Assembly: GCA_902765735.1 (NCBI GenBank)
Contig: CACXBB010000016.1
Location: 1-64,000 of the forward strand
Origin: an uncultured Eubacteriales bacterium
Lineage (GTDB): Bacteria > Bacillota > Clostridia > Christensenellales > Aristaeellaceae
Length of the DNA: 64,000 nucleotides
Direction of reading: 5' to 3'
Below are positions 19,437-28,750 of the stretch, one piece after another. Both the position numbers and the translations under genes were made by a program. The notes below the pieces were generated by a model. It was not told where the DNA came from. It was given only the letters and a program-made list of their open reading frames with translations, and searched no databases. Within the stretch, counting starts at the first letter, position 1. The number at the start of each line of letters is the position of its first letter.

Positions 19437-22343
19437 ATGAAAAAGCTGTCGCTCTTGCTGATATGCCTCTTACTGGCGCTGACGTTCACCGCCTCGATCT
19501 CCGGGGCGGCGCAGGCGCCGGAGGAAAAGGTGGTCCGGGTGGGCTGGTACGAGTCGGCCTTCCACCGCACGGACCGCTTCGGGCGGCGCTCCGGCTACGG
19601 CTACGAGTACCAGCAGCGTGTGGCCACCTACACCGGCTGGAAGTATGAGTACGTGGAGGGCAGCTGGTCGGAGCTGTTTGAGATGCTGGTAGCCGGGGAG
19701 ATCGACCTGCTCTCGGACGTGTCCTTCACCGAGGAGCGCGCGGAGAAGATCCTCTATTCCGCCGAGGAGATGGGCTCGGAGGACTATCACGTGTTCATCG
19801 CGCCGGACAACACGGAGATCCGGCCCGACGACTTCTCCACCTTCAACGGCAAGAAGCTGGGCGTCAACAAGAACAGCATACAGGAGCAGCTCTTCGTCGA
19901 CTGGGCGGAGAAGCACGACGTCCACCCGGAGATCGTCGAGCTGACGGTCAAGACGCCCGAGATGCTGGATATGCTCATCAACGGCGAGATCGACATGCTG
20001 GTGACCCTGGACACCTACGGCAACTCCGCCGACGTGGTGCCCGTGTGCAAGGTGGGCGCGGCGAAGTCCTTCTTCGGCATCAACAAGAACCGCCCCGACA
20101 TCAAGCAGGACCTGGACGTCGCCATGAACCGCATCCTGGAGGACAACCGCGACTTCAACCAGCAGATGACCGAGCGGTTCAACAAGGCCAGCGCCATCAA
20201 CAGTTTCCTCACCGTGGAGGAGAAGGAGTGGCTCTCCGAACACGGCGCCATCCGGGTGGGCTATCGCGGGAACTACCTGCCTCTGTGCGGGCTGGACGAG
20301 AACACGCAGAACCTCACCGGCGCGCTTCTGGACATACTGAGCTTCGCCAGGACCAGCGAAAAGAACGCGGAGCTCAGCTTTGACACCCGGACCTACGGCA
20401 CCCGCGAGGAGGGGCTTGAGGCCATGGAGGCCGGGGAGATCGACTGCCTGTTCCCCATCGCCCTGAGTGCCTACGACGGCGAGAAGCTGGGGGTCATCGT
20501 GTCGGACCCCTTCGTCAGGACGGAGATGTACGCCGCGGTCCGCACCGCCGATCAGCAGGGCGTCTCGCCGGACCGGGAGATGATCGTCGCCGTCAATGCG
20601 AACAATCCCAACGTCGAGACCTTCCTGATGGACAAGTTCCCCAACTGGAAGACCGCCTACTACAAGGACAGCGAGGCGGCGTTCCAGGCGGTGGCCTCCG
20701 GCGAGGCGGACTGCGTGCTGGTGAGCAACTACCGCCTGAACCGCATGAAGGACATCTGCGACAAGTACAAGCTCTCCACCCTCGCCACCGGCGAGAGCAT
20801 GGACCTGTCCTTCGCCGTCAGGCGGGAGGACGACTGCCTGTACTCCATACTCAACAAGATCAGCCGCCTCATCCCGGACGCCACGATCAACTCCTCCCTG
20901 ACCAACTACTCCTTCACCGATAACCGCATCACCTTCGAGGACTTCCTCAAGGACAACCTGCCCTTCGTGGTGGCCGCCGTCGCCATCGTGGTGTCGGTGG
21001 TGCTGCTGCTTATCTTGTGGAGCGTGCGGGCGGAGAGCAAGGCCAGCAAGGGACAGCAGATCATCTCCGAGACGGAGCGCGACCACCTGACCCGGCTGTA
21101 CAACCGCAGCTTCTTCCTCGTATACGCCAACCGGCTCCACCGCGAGCGCCCGGACATGCCCATGGACGCCATCGTCATGAACATCGAGCGCTTCCACACG
21201 CTCAACACATTGAACGGCCGCGGCTTCGGCGACGAGGTGCTGCGCACAATGGGCGGCGAGATCGAGGCGTTCCTCCGGGAGACCGAGGGCATCGCGGGCC
21301 GCACCGAGGGCGACAACTTTGACATCTACTGCGTCCACCGGGAGGACTACCGCGCGCTGCTGGACCGCTTCCAGTCCCGCATCAACGCCGCCTTCCACAG
21401 CGCGGACATCCGGCTGCGCATGGGCGTCATGCCGTGGCAGGAGGGCCTGACGCCGGAGGAGATGTTCGACCGGGCCTGGTCGGCGTGCAGCATGGCGCGG
21501 GGCAACTATAAAAACCGCCTCATGATCTACGACGAGGACCTGCGCCGCCGCGACGAGCTCAACTTGCTTTTGCAGAACGACCTGAGCCGCGCGCTGGAGG
21601 AGCACGGGCTGCAGGTATACTACCAGCCCAAGTACAACATACAGTGCGACCCGCCGAAGCTGTCCAGCGCCGAGGCGCTGGTGCGCTGGCGACACCCGGA
21701 GCTGGGCATGATCTCTCCCAGCGACTTCATCGCCCTGTTCGAGCGCAGCGGCCAGATCAGCGACGTGGACAAGTACGTCTGGGCGGAGGTCGCCCGGCAG
21801 ATCGCCGACTGGCGCGACCGCTGCGGCGTGACGCTGCCGGTGTCCGTCAACCTCTCCCGCGTGGACGTGTTCGACCCCGGCCTGTCCGACACGCTCGACG
21901 GGCTCGTGGCGCAGTACGGGCTCGACCGCAGCGCCCTCAAGCTGGAGGTCACCGAGTCCGCCTACACCGAGAACGCCGACCAGTTGATCAGGGTCATCGA
22001 ACAGCTGCGGGACAAGGGCTATGAGATCGAGATGGACGACTTCGGCTCCGGCTACTCCTCGCTGAACATGCTCTCCTCCATGCCCATCGACGTGTTGAAG
22101 ATGGACATCGCCTTCATCCAGAACATCGAGCGCAACGAGAAGGACTTCCGCCTGGTGGAGCTGATCGTGGACATCGCGCGCTACCTCAGGGTGCCCGTGG
22201 TGGCCGAGGGCGTGGAGACCGAAAACCAGCTCAGACTCCTCCGCGACGCCGGGTGCGACCTCGTGCAGGGCTACTACTTCTCGCGCCCGCTGCCCGCGGA
22301 TGAGTTCGAGCAGAAGATACTCCCCGCGGGGGAGAAGGCTTGA
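19437..22343 (+). CDS. Membrane c-di-GMP phosphodiesterase with two solute-binding domains, degenerate GGDEF and EAL
   Basis: 968 aa. A signal-anchor ([20 protein letters not shown]) is followed by two tandem SBP_bac_3-type sensor domains (about residues 30-240 and 265-490), a membrane segment (about 503-526), a GGDEF domain and an EAL domain. The GGDEF signature reads RTEGDNF, so cyclase activity is unlikely. The EAL domain keeps AEALVRW, the [10 protein letters not shown] loop, KMDIAF and VVAEGVET, so it should hydrolyse c-di-GMP. It probably links an amino-acid-like external ligand to c-di-GMP level. The frame extends 30 codons upstream, but the signal peptide and GGGAG site favour this start. 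Confidence 0.9.
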   Translation: MKKLSLLLICLLLALTFTASISGAAQAPEEKVVRVGWYESAFHRTDRFGRRSGYGYEYQQRVATYTGWKYEYVEGSWSELFEMLVAGEIDLLSDVSFTEERAEKILYSAEEMGSEDYHVFIAPDNTEIRPDDFSTFNGKKLGVNKNSIQEQLFVDWAEKHDVHPEIVELTVKTPEMLDMLINGEIDMLVTLDTYGNSADVVPVCKVGAAKSFFGINKNRPDIKQDLDVAMNRILEDNRDFNQQMTERFNKASAINSFLTVEEKEWLSEHGAIRVGYRGNYLPLCGLDENTQNLTGALLDILSFARTSEKNAELSFDTRTYGTREEGLEAMEAGEIDCLFPIALSAYDGEKLGVIVSDPFVRTEMYAAVRTADQQGVSPDREMIVAVNANNPNVETFLMDKFPNWKTAYYKDSEAAFQAVASGEADCVLVSNYRLNRMKDICDKYKLSTLATGESMDLSFAVRREDDCLYSILNKISRLIPDATINSSLTNYSFTDNRITFEDFLKDNLPFVVAAVAIVVSVVLLLILWSVRAESKASKGQQIISETERDHLTRLYNRSFFLVYANRLHRERPDMPMDAIVMNIERFHTLNTLNGRGFGDEVLRTMGGEIEAFLRETEGIAGRTEGDNFDIYCVHREDYRALLDRFQSRINAAFHSADIRLRMGVMPWQEGLTPEEMFDRAWSACSMARGNYKNRLMIYDEDLRRRDELNLLLQNDLSRALEEHGLQVYYQPKYNIQCDPPKLSSAEALVRWRHPELGMISPSDFIALFERSGQISDVDKYVWAEVARQIADWRDRCGVTLPVSVNLSRVDVFDPGLSDTLDGLVAQYGLDRSALKLEVTESAYTENADQLIRVIEQLRDKGYEIEMDDFGSGYSSLNMLSSMPIDVLKMDIAFIQNIERNEKDFRLVELIVDIARYLRVPVVAEGVETENQLRLLRDAGCDLVQGYYFSRPLPADEFEQKILPAGEKA

Positions 22344-22385
22344 AACGGGGTTGGATTTATCCCCGTTAAGAGTTTGTGACGGGCA

Positions 22386-22414
22386 TTGACAAACCCCGTG
22401 GATCGGTCTATAAT
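22386..22414 (+). promoter_or_regulatory. Promoter of the aromatic amino-acid operon
   Basis: TTGACA (22386-22391), 17-nt spacer, TATAAT (22409-22414): a consensus promoter, about 40 nt before the leader peptide. Confidence 0.92.
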
Positions 22415-22453
22415 TTATCCAACTAAAGCATTGAAACCCGGAGGCAACGGATT

Positions 22454-22510
22454 GTGAGCATGAATCGCGCGTACAGCTATTACTTTTACTTTATCGGCTT
22501 TTGCAGATAG
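22454..22510 (+). CDS. Tyr/Phe-rich leader peptide of the aro operon
   Basis: 18 codons starting GTG (an ATG start 2 codons later is also possible), with GGAGG at 22440-22444. The peptide reads fMSMNRAYSYYFYFIGFCR: four tyrosines and three phenylalanines, clustered as YSYYFYF. It lies between a consensus promoter and an intrinsic terminator, ahead of DAHP synthase. This is the arrangement of ribosome-stalling attenuation, so shortage of charged tRNA-Tyr or tRNA-Phe should allow read-through. A possible 1:2 pairing is GTACAGC (22471-22477) with GCTGTAC (22519-22525). A competing GCTTTGC (22514-22520) with GTAAAGC (22549-22555) touches the foot of the terminator. Both pairings are proposals. 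Confidence 0.88.
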   Translation: MSMNRAYSYYFYFIGFCR

Positions 22511-22554
22511 AGAGCTTTGCTGTACCACTGGTTTTCAAGCCACAACTTGTAAAG

Positions 22555-22590
22555 CGGTCCCGCAGTAAAACTCACTGCGGGGCCGTTTTT
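22555..22590 (+). terminator. Attenuator terminator of the aro operon
   Basis: 12-bp stem CGGTCCCGCAGT (22555-22566) with ACTGCGGGGCCG (22574-22585), loop AAAACTC, followed by TTTTT. It ends 32 nt before aroF and 45 nt after the leader-peptide stop. Confidence 0.92.
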
Positions 22591-22622
22591 CATACCTCGG
22601 GACGGGAAAGGGGATTGCCGGC

Positions 22623-23627
22623 ATGATCATCTTACTGAAGGACAAGGTCAACGAAAAGCAGGTGACTAACCTGACCAACTGGCTGGAGCACTCGGGCTTC
22701 CAGCTGCACATCTCCAAGGGCGCGCATCAGACCATCATCGGCCTGATCGGCGACACCAGCCGGGTGGACATGGACCTGATCAGCTCCCTGGACATCGTGG
22801 ACCGCGTGCAGCGCATCCAGGAGCCCTTCAAGTCCGCCAACCGCAAGTTCCACGAGGACGACACGGTGATCGACGTGGGCGGCGTGAAGATCGGCGGCGG
22901 TCACTTCCAGATCATCGCGGGGCCCTGCTCGGTGGAGAACCGGGAGCAGATCATCTCGGTGGCGCAGGCCGTCAAGCGCGGCGGCGCGGGCATGCTGCGC
23001 GGCGGCGCGTTCAAGCCCCGCACCTCGCCCTACGCCTTCCAGGGGCTGCACGAGAAGGGACTGGAGCTTCTGAAGGAGGCCAAGGCCGCCACGGGGCTGC
23101 CCATCGTGACGGAGATCATGGAGGCCGCGCACCTGCCGCTGTTCGAGGACGTGGACGTGATACAGGTCGGCGCGCGCAACATGCAGAACTTCGAGCTTCT
23201 CAAGGAGCTGGGCCAGACCCGCAAGACCATCCTCCTGAAGCGTGGCCTGGCGAACACCCTCGAGGAGCTTTTGATGAGCGCGGAGTACATCATGGCCGGG
23301 GGCAACAATCACGTGATACTGTGCGAGCGCGGCATCCGCACCTTCGAGACCTACACCCGCAACACACTGGACCTCTCCGCGGTGCCGGTGCTGCGCAAGC
23401 TGACGCACCTGCCCATCGTGGTGGACCCCAGCCACGGCACCGGACATGCGGAGTACGTGCCCGCCATGGCCATGGCCGCCACGGTGGCCGGGGCCGACGG
23501 GCTCATCATCGAGGTCCACAACGACCCGCCCCACGCCCTGTGCGACGGCAAGCAGTCGCTGACGCCGGAGCAGTTCGAGGCGCTGGCGAAGCGCATCGAG
23601 GCCGTGCGGCCCTACGCGGTGCGATAA
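22623..23627 (+). CDS. aroF: DAHP synthase (AroF, type I-beta)
   Basis: 334 aa. First shikimate-pathway step: phosphoenolpyruvate + erythrose 4-phosphate to DAHP. The N-terminal ferredoxin-like domain (about residues 1-70, [14 protein letters not shown]) is the regulatory domain found in Thermotoga-type enzymes and often senses Tyr or Phe. The catalytic barrel holds [30 protein letters not shown] and the metal-binding VDPSHGTGH. It follows the attenuator directly and heads the operon, so flux into the pathway appears to be controlled at transcription and perhaps at the enzyme. The tyrA gene follows 14 nt downstream. Confidence 0.96.
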   Translation: MIILLKDKVNEKQVTNLTNWLEHSGFQLHISKGAHQTIIGLIGDTSRVDMDLISSLDIVDRVQRIQEPFKSANRKFHEDDTVIDVGGVKIGGGHFQIIAGPCSVENREQIISVAQAVKRGGAGMLRGGAFKPRTSPYAFQGLHEKGLELLKEAKAATGLPIVTEIMEAAHLPLFEDVDVIQVGARNMQNFELLKELGQTRKTILLKRGLANTLEELLMSAEYIMAGGNNHVILCERGIRTFETYTRNTLDLSAVPVLRKLTHLPIVVDPSHGTGHAEYVPAMAMAATVAGADGLIIEVHNDPPHALCDGKQSLTPEQFEALAKRIEAVRPYAVR

Positions 23628-23641
23628 GGGAGGTCAGGCAT

Positions 23642-24472
23642 ATGAAGATCGGCATCATCGGACTGGGACTGATCGGTGGCTCGCTGGCGATGAGCATCCG
23701 CCGCCACACCGAGCACACCGTGTTCGGCTACGACATCGACCCGGACACCATGCTCCGGGCCAGGGCCACCGAGGCCATCCACGACGCGCTGGACCGGGAC
23801 ACCCTGCCCAGCTGCGACATCGTGCTGGTGGCGCTGTTTCCCCAGCTCTGCGCGGACTGGATCATTGCCCACGCGGACCAGTTCGGCCCTAAAACGTTGG
23901 TTATAGACTGCGCCGGCGTCAAGCGCCACGTGTGCCGCCAGGTGGAGCCCGTCGCCGCGAAGCACCGCTTTACTTACATCGGCGGCCACCCCATGGCCGG
24001 GCGCGAGTTCTCCGGCTTCGCCAACGCCCGGGGCAACCTGTTTGAAAACGCCAGCATGATCCTCTGCCCCGCCTCCGGGGTGGACATCGAGGCGCGCGAG
24101 ACCGCCAAGGCGTTCTTCCTGGAGGCCGGGTTCCGCATGGTGCGCTTCTGCACCCCGGAGGCCCACGACCAGATGATCGCCTACACCAGCCAGCTCGCCC
24201 ATGTGGTGTCCGGCGCCTACGTCAAAAACCCCCTGTCCGCCGAGCACAAGGGCTTCTCCGCCGGCAGCTTCCTCGATATGACCCGCGTGGCCCGCATGAA
24301 CGAGGTCATGTGGACCGAGCTGTTCCTCGAAAACGACGACCTGCTGCTGCCCGCCCTCGACGACCTCATCATGCGACTCAATGAGTACCGCGACGCCCTC
24401 GCCTCCCGCGACCCCGCCGTCCTCGAGCCCGTGCTGCGGGAGGGCAGGGTGTGCAAGGAAGCGCTGGACTGA
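23642..24472 (+). CDS. tyrA: Prephenate dehydrogenase
   Basis: 276 aa. Oxidative decarboxylation of prephenate to 4-hydroxyphenylpyruvate, the tyrosine branch. The N-terminal NAD-binding motif is GIIGLGLIGGSLA and the family block GGHPMAGREFSGF is present at about residue 114. No C-terminal ACT domain, so feedback by tyrosine through ACT is not expected. The open frame extends upstream through aroF in another reading, but GGGAGG 8 nt before this ATG fixes the start. The stop codon abuts a simple-repeat arm (24477 onward) that separates it from the rest of the operon. Confidence 0.94.
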   Translation: MKIGIIGLGLIGGSLAMSIRRHTEHTVFGYDIDPDTMLRARATEAIHDALDRDTLPSCDIVLVALFPQLCADWIIAHADQFGPKTLVIDCAGVKRHVCRQVEPVAAKHRFTYIGGHPMAGREFSGFANARGNLFENASMILCPASGVDIEARETAKAFFLEAGFRMVRFCTPEAHDQMIAYTSQLAHVVSGAYVKNPLSAEHKGFSAGSFLDMTRVARMNEVMWTELFLENDDLLLPALDDLIMRLNEYRDALASRDPAVLEPVLREGRVCKEALD

Positions 24473-24476
24473 GGGG

Positions 24477-24752
24477 AAGAGTGGAGAGTGGAGAGTGCAG
24501 AGTGCGGATGTTGTAGGGGCGATGCCCTCGTCGCCCGTCGGAGAGCGGCGAGGGGTTACGACCTCTTTCGTCATTTGCTTCGCAAATGCCACCTTCCCCT
24601 GAAGGGGAAGGCATGGGGTAACGCATCCAAAAGCCTTCCCCTTCAGGGGAAGGTGGCAGCCCGCAGGGCTGACGGAAGAGGTCGTTCCCTATAATCAAAA
24701 GAAACCCGAAGGGTTTCAACCAAAACTGCACTCTGCACTCTCCACTCTCACC
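24477..24752. repeat. Nested repeat between tyrA and the GNAT gene
   Basis: Outer arms of GAGAGTGGAGAGTGCAGAGTGC words (24479-24508) and their complement (24725-24752). Inside is a pair of CTTCCCCT/AGGGGAAG modules in inverted orientation (24558-24688). Their variable stems are ATTTGC-TTC-GCAAAT and AGCCC-GCA-GGGCT. It makes up nearly all of the 317-bp gap. No promoter was found, so the operon may continue through it. Confidence 0.85.
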
Positions 24753-24789
24753 ACAGACCATCCTCTCGACCTTTCCGCAACATACCGAT

Positions 24790-25251
24790 ATGAAACTACA
24801 TCTCAAGCGCGCCCAGCTCTCGGACGCGGAGGCGCTGCACCGCATGCAGGTCGCGGCGTTCCTGCCGCTCTTTGAGAAGTACCACGACACGGCCATCAAC
24901 CCCGCCTGCGAGAGCGTTAAGCGGGTGCGGGAGAAGATCGCCGCGAGCCGGTACTACTTCATCATGGACGGCCCCCGGGCGGTCGGCGGCATCCGCGTGG
25001 TGGACCACGGCGACGATCGTCCCAAGGTGATCTCCCCGCTTTTCATACTGGGGGAGTATCAAAATCGGGGGCTTGCCCAGATGGCCGTCCAAGAGGCGGA
25101 GCGCCTGCACGGCGAACACCATTGGCGTCTGGACACCATCCTCGAGGAGCCGGGCAACTGCCATCTCTACGAAAAGCTGGGCTATCGCCGCGTCGGGAAG
25201 GCGCAGCGCGTCCGCCCCAACATGACCATCGTGGACTATGAAAAGGAATGA
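24790..25251 (+). CDS. GNAT-family N-acetyltransferase
   Basis: 153 aa. Compact GNAT fold: N-terminal RAQLSDAEALHRMQVAAF, a central beta strand YYFIMDGPRAVGGIRVVD, the acetyl-CoA loop GEYQNRGLAQMAVQEAE (Q/RxxGxA type) at about residues 92-108, and the C-terminal YEKLGYRRVGKAQ block. It transfers an acetyl group to an unknown amine. No good ribosome site is visible before the ATG. It ends 4 nt before aroB, so it is transcribed with the shikimate genes, but a metabolic link to them is not evident. Confidence 0.8.
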   Translation: MKLHLKRAQLSDAEALHRMQVAAFLPLFEKYHDTAINPACESVKRVREKIAASRYYFIMDGPRAVGGIRVVDHGDDRPKVISPLFILGEYQNRGLAQMAVQEAERLHGEHHWRLDTILEEPGNCHLYEKLGYRRVGKAQRVRPNMTIVDYEKE

Positions 25252-25255
25252 TCGC

Positions 25256-26320
25256 ATGCGCACCGTACACATCGACGCCTCCACCCGATACGACGTGCTG
25301 ATCGGGGCAAACCTGATCGACCGCGCCGGCGCACTGACCGCCGAGGCCGTGAAGCCCTGCAGGTGCGCCATCGTGGCCGACGACACCGTGGACGCCCTCT
25401 ACGGGGCGCGGGTGCACGACAGCTTTCAGGCCGCGGGCTTCGACGCGGTGAAGACCGCCTTCCCCGCCGGGGAGGGCTCCAAGCACATCGGCACGCTGTC
25501 GGACATCCTCGAGTTCCTGGCGGAGCGCCGCCTGACCCGCGCGGACCTGGTGGTCGCCCTGGGCGGCGGGGTCACCGGCGACATGGCCGGCTTCGCGGCG
25601 GCGGTGTACGCCCGGGGCATACGTTTCGTGCAGATCCCCACCACGCTGCTCTCGGCGGTGGATTCGTCCGTGGGCGGCAAGACGGCCATCGACCTGAAAG
25701 CCGGCAAGAACCTGGCCGGGGCGTTCCACCAGCCCAGCCTGGTGATCACCGATACCGACGTCATACGCGCCCTGCCCCCGGAGCAGCTCGCCTGCGGCGC
25801 GGCGGAGGTGATCAAGTACGGCGTGCTGTACGATGAAAAGCTGTTTGCGCGGCTCGAGGACGGCGACTGGCACGGCGACATGGACGCGGTGATCGAGCGG
25901 TGCGTCCAATGGAAGCGCGACGTGGTGGCCGAGGACGAGTTCGATACCGGCAGCCGCGCCTTTCTGAACCTGGGCCACACCTTTGGCCACGCCATCGAGC
26001 AGTGCTCCGGGCTGTCCGTCACCCACGGGCAGGGCGTCGCCATCGGCATGCTGATGGCCGCGGCGTCGGCGGGCTGTCCGGACGCCATGGTGCGAAGGCT
26101 GGCGGCGTGCGTCCGCGCCAACGGGCTGTCCACCCACTGCCCCTACCCGGCGGCGGCGCTTGCGGAGGCGGCGCTTACGGACAAGAAGCGCGCAGGCGAC
26201 GCCATCACGCTGGTGCTGCCGGAGCGCATCGGCAAATGCTATCTCAAAAAGGTCCCCGTCGGGGAGCTGAGGGGCTGGTTTGAACGGGCCCTCGAAAGAC
26301 AGGAGGCGCTGGGGCTGTGA
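25256..26320 (+). CDS. aroB: 3-dehydroquinate synthase
   Basis: 354 aa. Second shikimate step, cyclising DAHP to 3-dehydroquinate with NAD and a metal. Conserved VALGGGVTGDMAGFAAAVYARG (shown in part), the PTTLLSAVDSSVGGKT block and the metal-ligand HTFGHAIE are present. The start six codons inside the open frame is preferred because AAAGGA lies 7 nt before it and it begins just after the GNAT stop. Its stop TGA overlaps the GTG start of aroA. Length is normal for the family. Confidence 0.95.
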   Translation: MRTVHIDASTRYDVLIGANLIDRAGALTAEAVKPCRCAIVADDTVDALYGARVHDSFQAAGFDAVKTAFPAGEGSKHIGTLSDILEFLAERRLTRADLVVALGGGVTGDMAGFAAAVYARGIRFVQIPTTLLSAVDSSVGGKTAIDLKAGKNLAGAFHQPSLVITDTDVIRALPPEQLACGAAEVIKYGVLYDEKLFARLEDGDWHGDMDAVIERCVQWKRDVVAEDEFDTGSRAFLNLGHTFGHAIEQCSGLSVTHGQGVAIGMLMAAASAGCPDAMVRRLAACVRANGLSTHCPYPAAALAEAALTDKKRAGDAITLVLPERIGKCYLKKVPVGELRGWFERALERQEALGL

Positions 26321-27588
26321 ACATCGTCATCCATCCCGGAAGGCTGTCGGGCGCCGTGCGGGTGCCGGCGTCCAAGTCCGCCGCCCACCGGGCGCTGATC
26401 GCCGCGGCGCTCTCGGACGGGCTGACCACCGTGCACATCGACGCGCTCAACGACGACATCGAGGCCACGCTGGACTGCCTGACGGCCTTAGGCGCGCTGA
26501 TCGACTGCGACGAACGCAGGGGCCTGCTGATCGTGCGGCCCATCGACGGCGCGCCGGGCCTGAATCGGCATCTGGAAGGGCTGGCGGGCAAGGCTTCCTC
26601 CCATGTGGATTATGAGGATACCCTCGACCTGGACTGCGGCGAGAGCGGCTCCACGCTGCGCTTCCTGCTGCCGGTGGCCTGCGCGCTGGGGGCCAGGGCC
26701 CGGTTCACCGGCCGCGGGCGGCTGCCGGAGCGCCCCAACCGGGCGCTGACGGAGGCCCTGCGGGCCCACGGCGCGGCCATCGACGCCGACACCCTGCCGA
26801 TGAACGTCGCCGGCGGGCTCGCCGGAGGGCTGTGGACGCTGCCGGGGAACGTGTCCAGCCAGTACGTCACCGGGCTGCTGTTCGCGCTGCCGCTTTTGCG
26901 GGAGGACAGCATGATCCGGCTGACCACGCCGCTTCAGTCCGCGGGCTACGTGGACATGACGCTTGGGACGCTTCAGGATTTCGGCATCGAGGTCATCCCC
27001 GCGGAAAACGGCTGGCGCGTGCCCGGGAACCAGGCCTACCGGTCCCCGGAGGACGTGTTCGTCGAGGGCGACTGGTCCGCGGCGGCCTTCTGGCTGGCGG
27101 CAAACGCCATGGGGTCCGACATCGACGTCACGGGCGTCTCCCGCCGCACGGCGCAGGGGGATAAGGCGATCGAGGCCCTGCTGGGGCGGCCCGAGATTGA
27201 CGCCTCGAACGTGCCCGACCTGGTGCCCGCGCTGGCCGCCGCGGCGGCGGTGCTGCCGCAGCAGACGGTCATCACCGGCGCGGCGCGGCTGCGGCTCAAG
27301 GAGAGCGACCGGCTCCGGGCCGTGGCGGACATGCTGACCGCGCTGGGCGGGGCGGTGGAGATCACCCCGGACGGGCTCGTCATCGACGGCGGCAAACCTC
27401 TGCGCGGCGGCACCGTGGACGGCTTTGGCGACCACCGCATCGTGATGGCTGCCTCGATACTGGCCACCCGCGCCGACGCTCCGGTGACCATCACCGAGGC
27501 GCAGGCTGTGTCCAAGTCCTACCCGGATTTCTTTAAGCACTTTCAGGCATTGGGAGGGAGCGTCGATGTCCAACCTGCTGGGCGATAA
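26317..27588 (+). CDS. aroA: EPSP synthase
   Basis: 423 aa. Adds enolpyruvate from PEP to shikimate 3-phosphate. Starts at GTG overlapping the aroB stop, with AGGAGG 11 nt upstream. The N-terminus (VPASKSAAHRALIAAAL) carries the lysine and serine that bind substrate. LDCGESGSTLRFLLP and GRLPERP are the conserved PEP-site blocks, and later LKESDRLRAVADML and GDHRIVMA occur. The ESGSTLRF form, lacking the usual GNAGTAMR sequence, resembles class II-like or diverged EPSP synthases; glyphosate sensitivity cannot be predicted by eye. Its end overlaps aroC by 23 nt. Confidence 0.94.
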   Translation: MNIVIHPGRLSGAVRVPASKSAAHRALIAAALSDGLTTVHIDALNDDIEATLDCLTALGALIDCDERRGLLIVRPIDGAPGLNRHLEGLAGKASSHVDYEDTLDLDCGESGSTLRFLLPVACALGARARFTGRGRLPERPNRALTEALRAHGAAIDADTLPMNVAGGLAGGLWTLPGNVSSQYVTGLLFALPLLREDSMIRLTTPLQSAGYVDMTLGTLQDFGIEVIPAENGWRVPGNQAYRSPEDVFVEGDWSAAAFWLAANAMGSDIDVTGVSRRTAQGDKAIEALLGRPEIDASNVPDLVPALAAAAAVLPQQTVITGAARLRLKESDRLRAVADMLTALGGAVEITPDGLVIDGGKPLRGGTVDGFGDHRIVMAASILATRADAPVTITEAQAVSKSYPDFFKHFQALGGSVDVQPAGR

Positions 27589-28648
27589 CTACCGGCTGAT
27601 GATCTTCGGCCAGAGCCATTCCCCGATGATCGGCGGGGTGATCGAGGGCGTGCCCGCGGGGGTGACGCCCGACCTGGACTTCATCCGCGCGTTCATGGCG
27701 CGGCGGGCGCCGGGCGGGGCGCTGTCCACGGCCCGGAAGGAGGCGGACATGCCGGAGATCGTGTCCGGGCTCAACGAGTGGGGCCGCACCTGCGGCGCGC
27801 CGCTGACCTTCCTGATTAAAAACGCCGACCATCACAGCCGCGACTACGCCGACCTGCGGGACGTGCCCCGGCCCGGCCACGCGGACTACACCGCCGCTGT
27901 AAAGTTCGGCGGGGAGAACGACATCCGGGGCGGCGGGCAGTTCTCCGGGCGGCTGACCGCGCCGCTGTGCTTCGCCGGGGCGCTGGCGATGCAGCTTCTG
28001 CGGGCGCGGGGCGTGCGCGTGAGGGCGCGGGTGTACAGCGTCGCGGGCATCCCTGACGCTCCGATGGACCTGGCCCGGCCCAACCTGGACGCCATTCATG
28101 ACGGGGCGCTGCCCTGCGTCGATCCCGACGCGGCAACGCGCATGGCGGCGGCCATAGAGGCCGCCCGGGCCGACGGGGATTCCGTGGGCGGCGTGGTGGA
28201 GTGCTTCGCCACCGGCGTGCCCGCGGGGCTGGGCGACCCGATGTTCGACGGCGTGGAGAACCGGCTGGCCCGGGCGCTGTTCGGCATCCCCGCCGTGCGG
28301 GGGGTGGAATTCGGCCTCGGCTTTGAGGCCGCGAACCTCCGCGGCAGCCGGCACAACGACGCCTTCCGCATGACGGACGGCAAGGTGGTCACCGACACCA
28401 ACCGCCACGGCGGCGTCCTCGGGGGCATCACCAGCGGCATGCCCGTGGCGGTCCGCGTCGCCTTCAAGCCCACGCCCTCCGTCGCGCTGCCGCAAGACAG
28501 CGTCTCCCTCACGCGACATGAAAACGCCCCCCTCCGCATCCACGGCCGCCACGACCCCTGCGTCGTGCCCCGCGCCGTGCCCGTGGTCGAGGCCGCGGTG
28601 GCGTGCGTGGTTTACGATATGATGTGCGGGAAGGATTGGACGAAATAA
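27566..28648 (+). CDS. aroC: Chorismate synthase
   Basis: 360 aa. Last common step: EPSP to chorismate using reduced flavin. The start (MSNLLGDNYRLMIFGQSHSP) lies inside the end of aroA, preceded by GGGAGGGAG. Family motifs: GQSHSPMIGGVIEGVPAG, the RPGHADY block, GGGQFSGRLTAP and the C-terminal RHDPCVVPRAVPVVEA. The stop codon is followed by one spare base and then a simple-repeat arm of AATGGGMA words. Translational coupling to aroA is likely. Confidence 0.96.
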   Translation: MSNLLGDNYRLMIFGQSHSPMIGGVIEGVPAGVTPDLDFIRAFMARRAPGGALSTARKEADMPEIVSGLNEWGRTCGAPLTFLIKNADHHSRDYADLRDVPRPGHADYTAAVKFGGENDIRGGGQFSGRLTAPLCFAGALAMQLLRARGVRVRARVYSVAGIPDAPMDLARPNLDAIHDGALPCVDPDAATRMAAAIEAARADGDSVGGVVECFATGVPAGLGDPMFDGVENRLARALFGIPAVRGVEFGLGFEAANLRGSRHNDAFRMTDGKVVTDTNRHGGVLGGITSGMPVAVRVAFKPTPSVALPQDSVSLTRHENAPLRIHGRHDPCVVPRAVPVVEAAVACVVYDMMCGKDWTK

Positions 28649-28738
28649 TGGGAAATGGGCAATGGGCAATGGGAAATGAAGCGCGGCAGCCACATTCAAT
28701 TTCCCATTTCCCATTTCCAATTTCCCATTTGTACAGAA
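28649..28738. repeat. Short simple-arm inverted element after aroC
   Basis: Left arm of ATGGGAAATGGGCAATGGGC words, core GCGCGGCAGCCA, right arm of TTTCCCATTTCCC words. It fills the space between the aroC stop and the pheA ribosome site AAAGGAG. The core GCGGCAG recurs at 31588 and 55115. Confidence 0.85.
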
Positions 28739-28750
28739 AGGAGCCTACCA

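Noticed and set aside
22524..22566. Second antiterminator pairing ACCACT with AGCGGT in the aro leader
   Set aside because: Only five of six pairs form and it competes poorly with the terminator stem.
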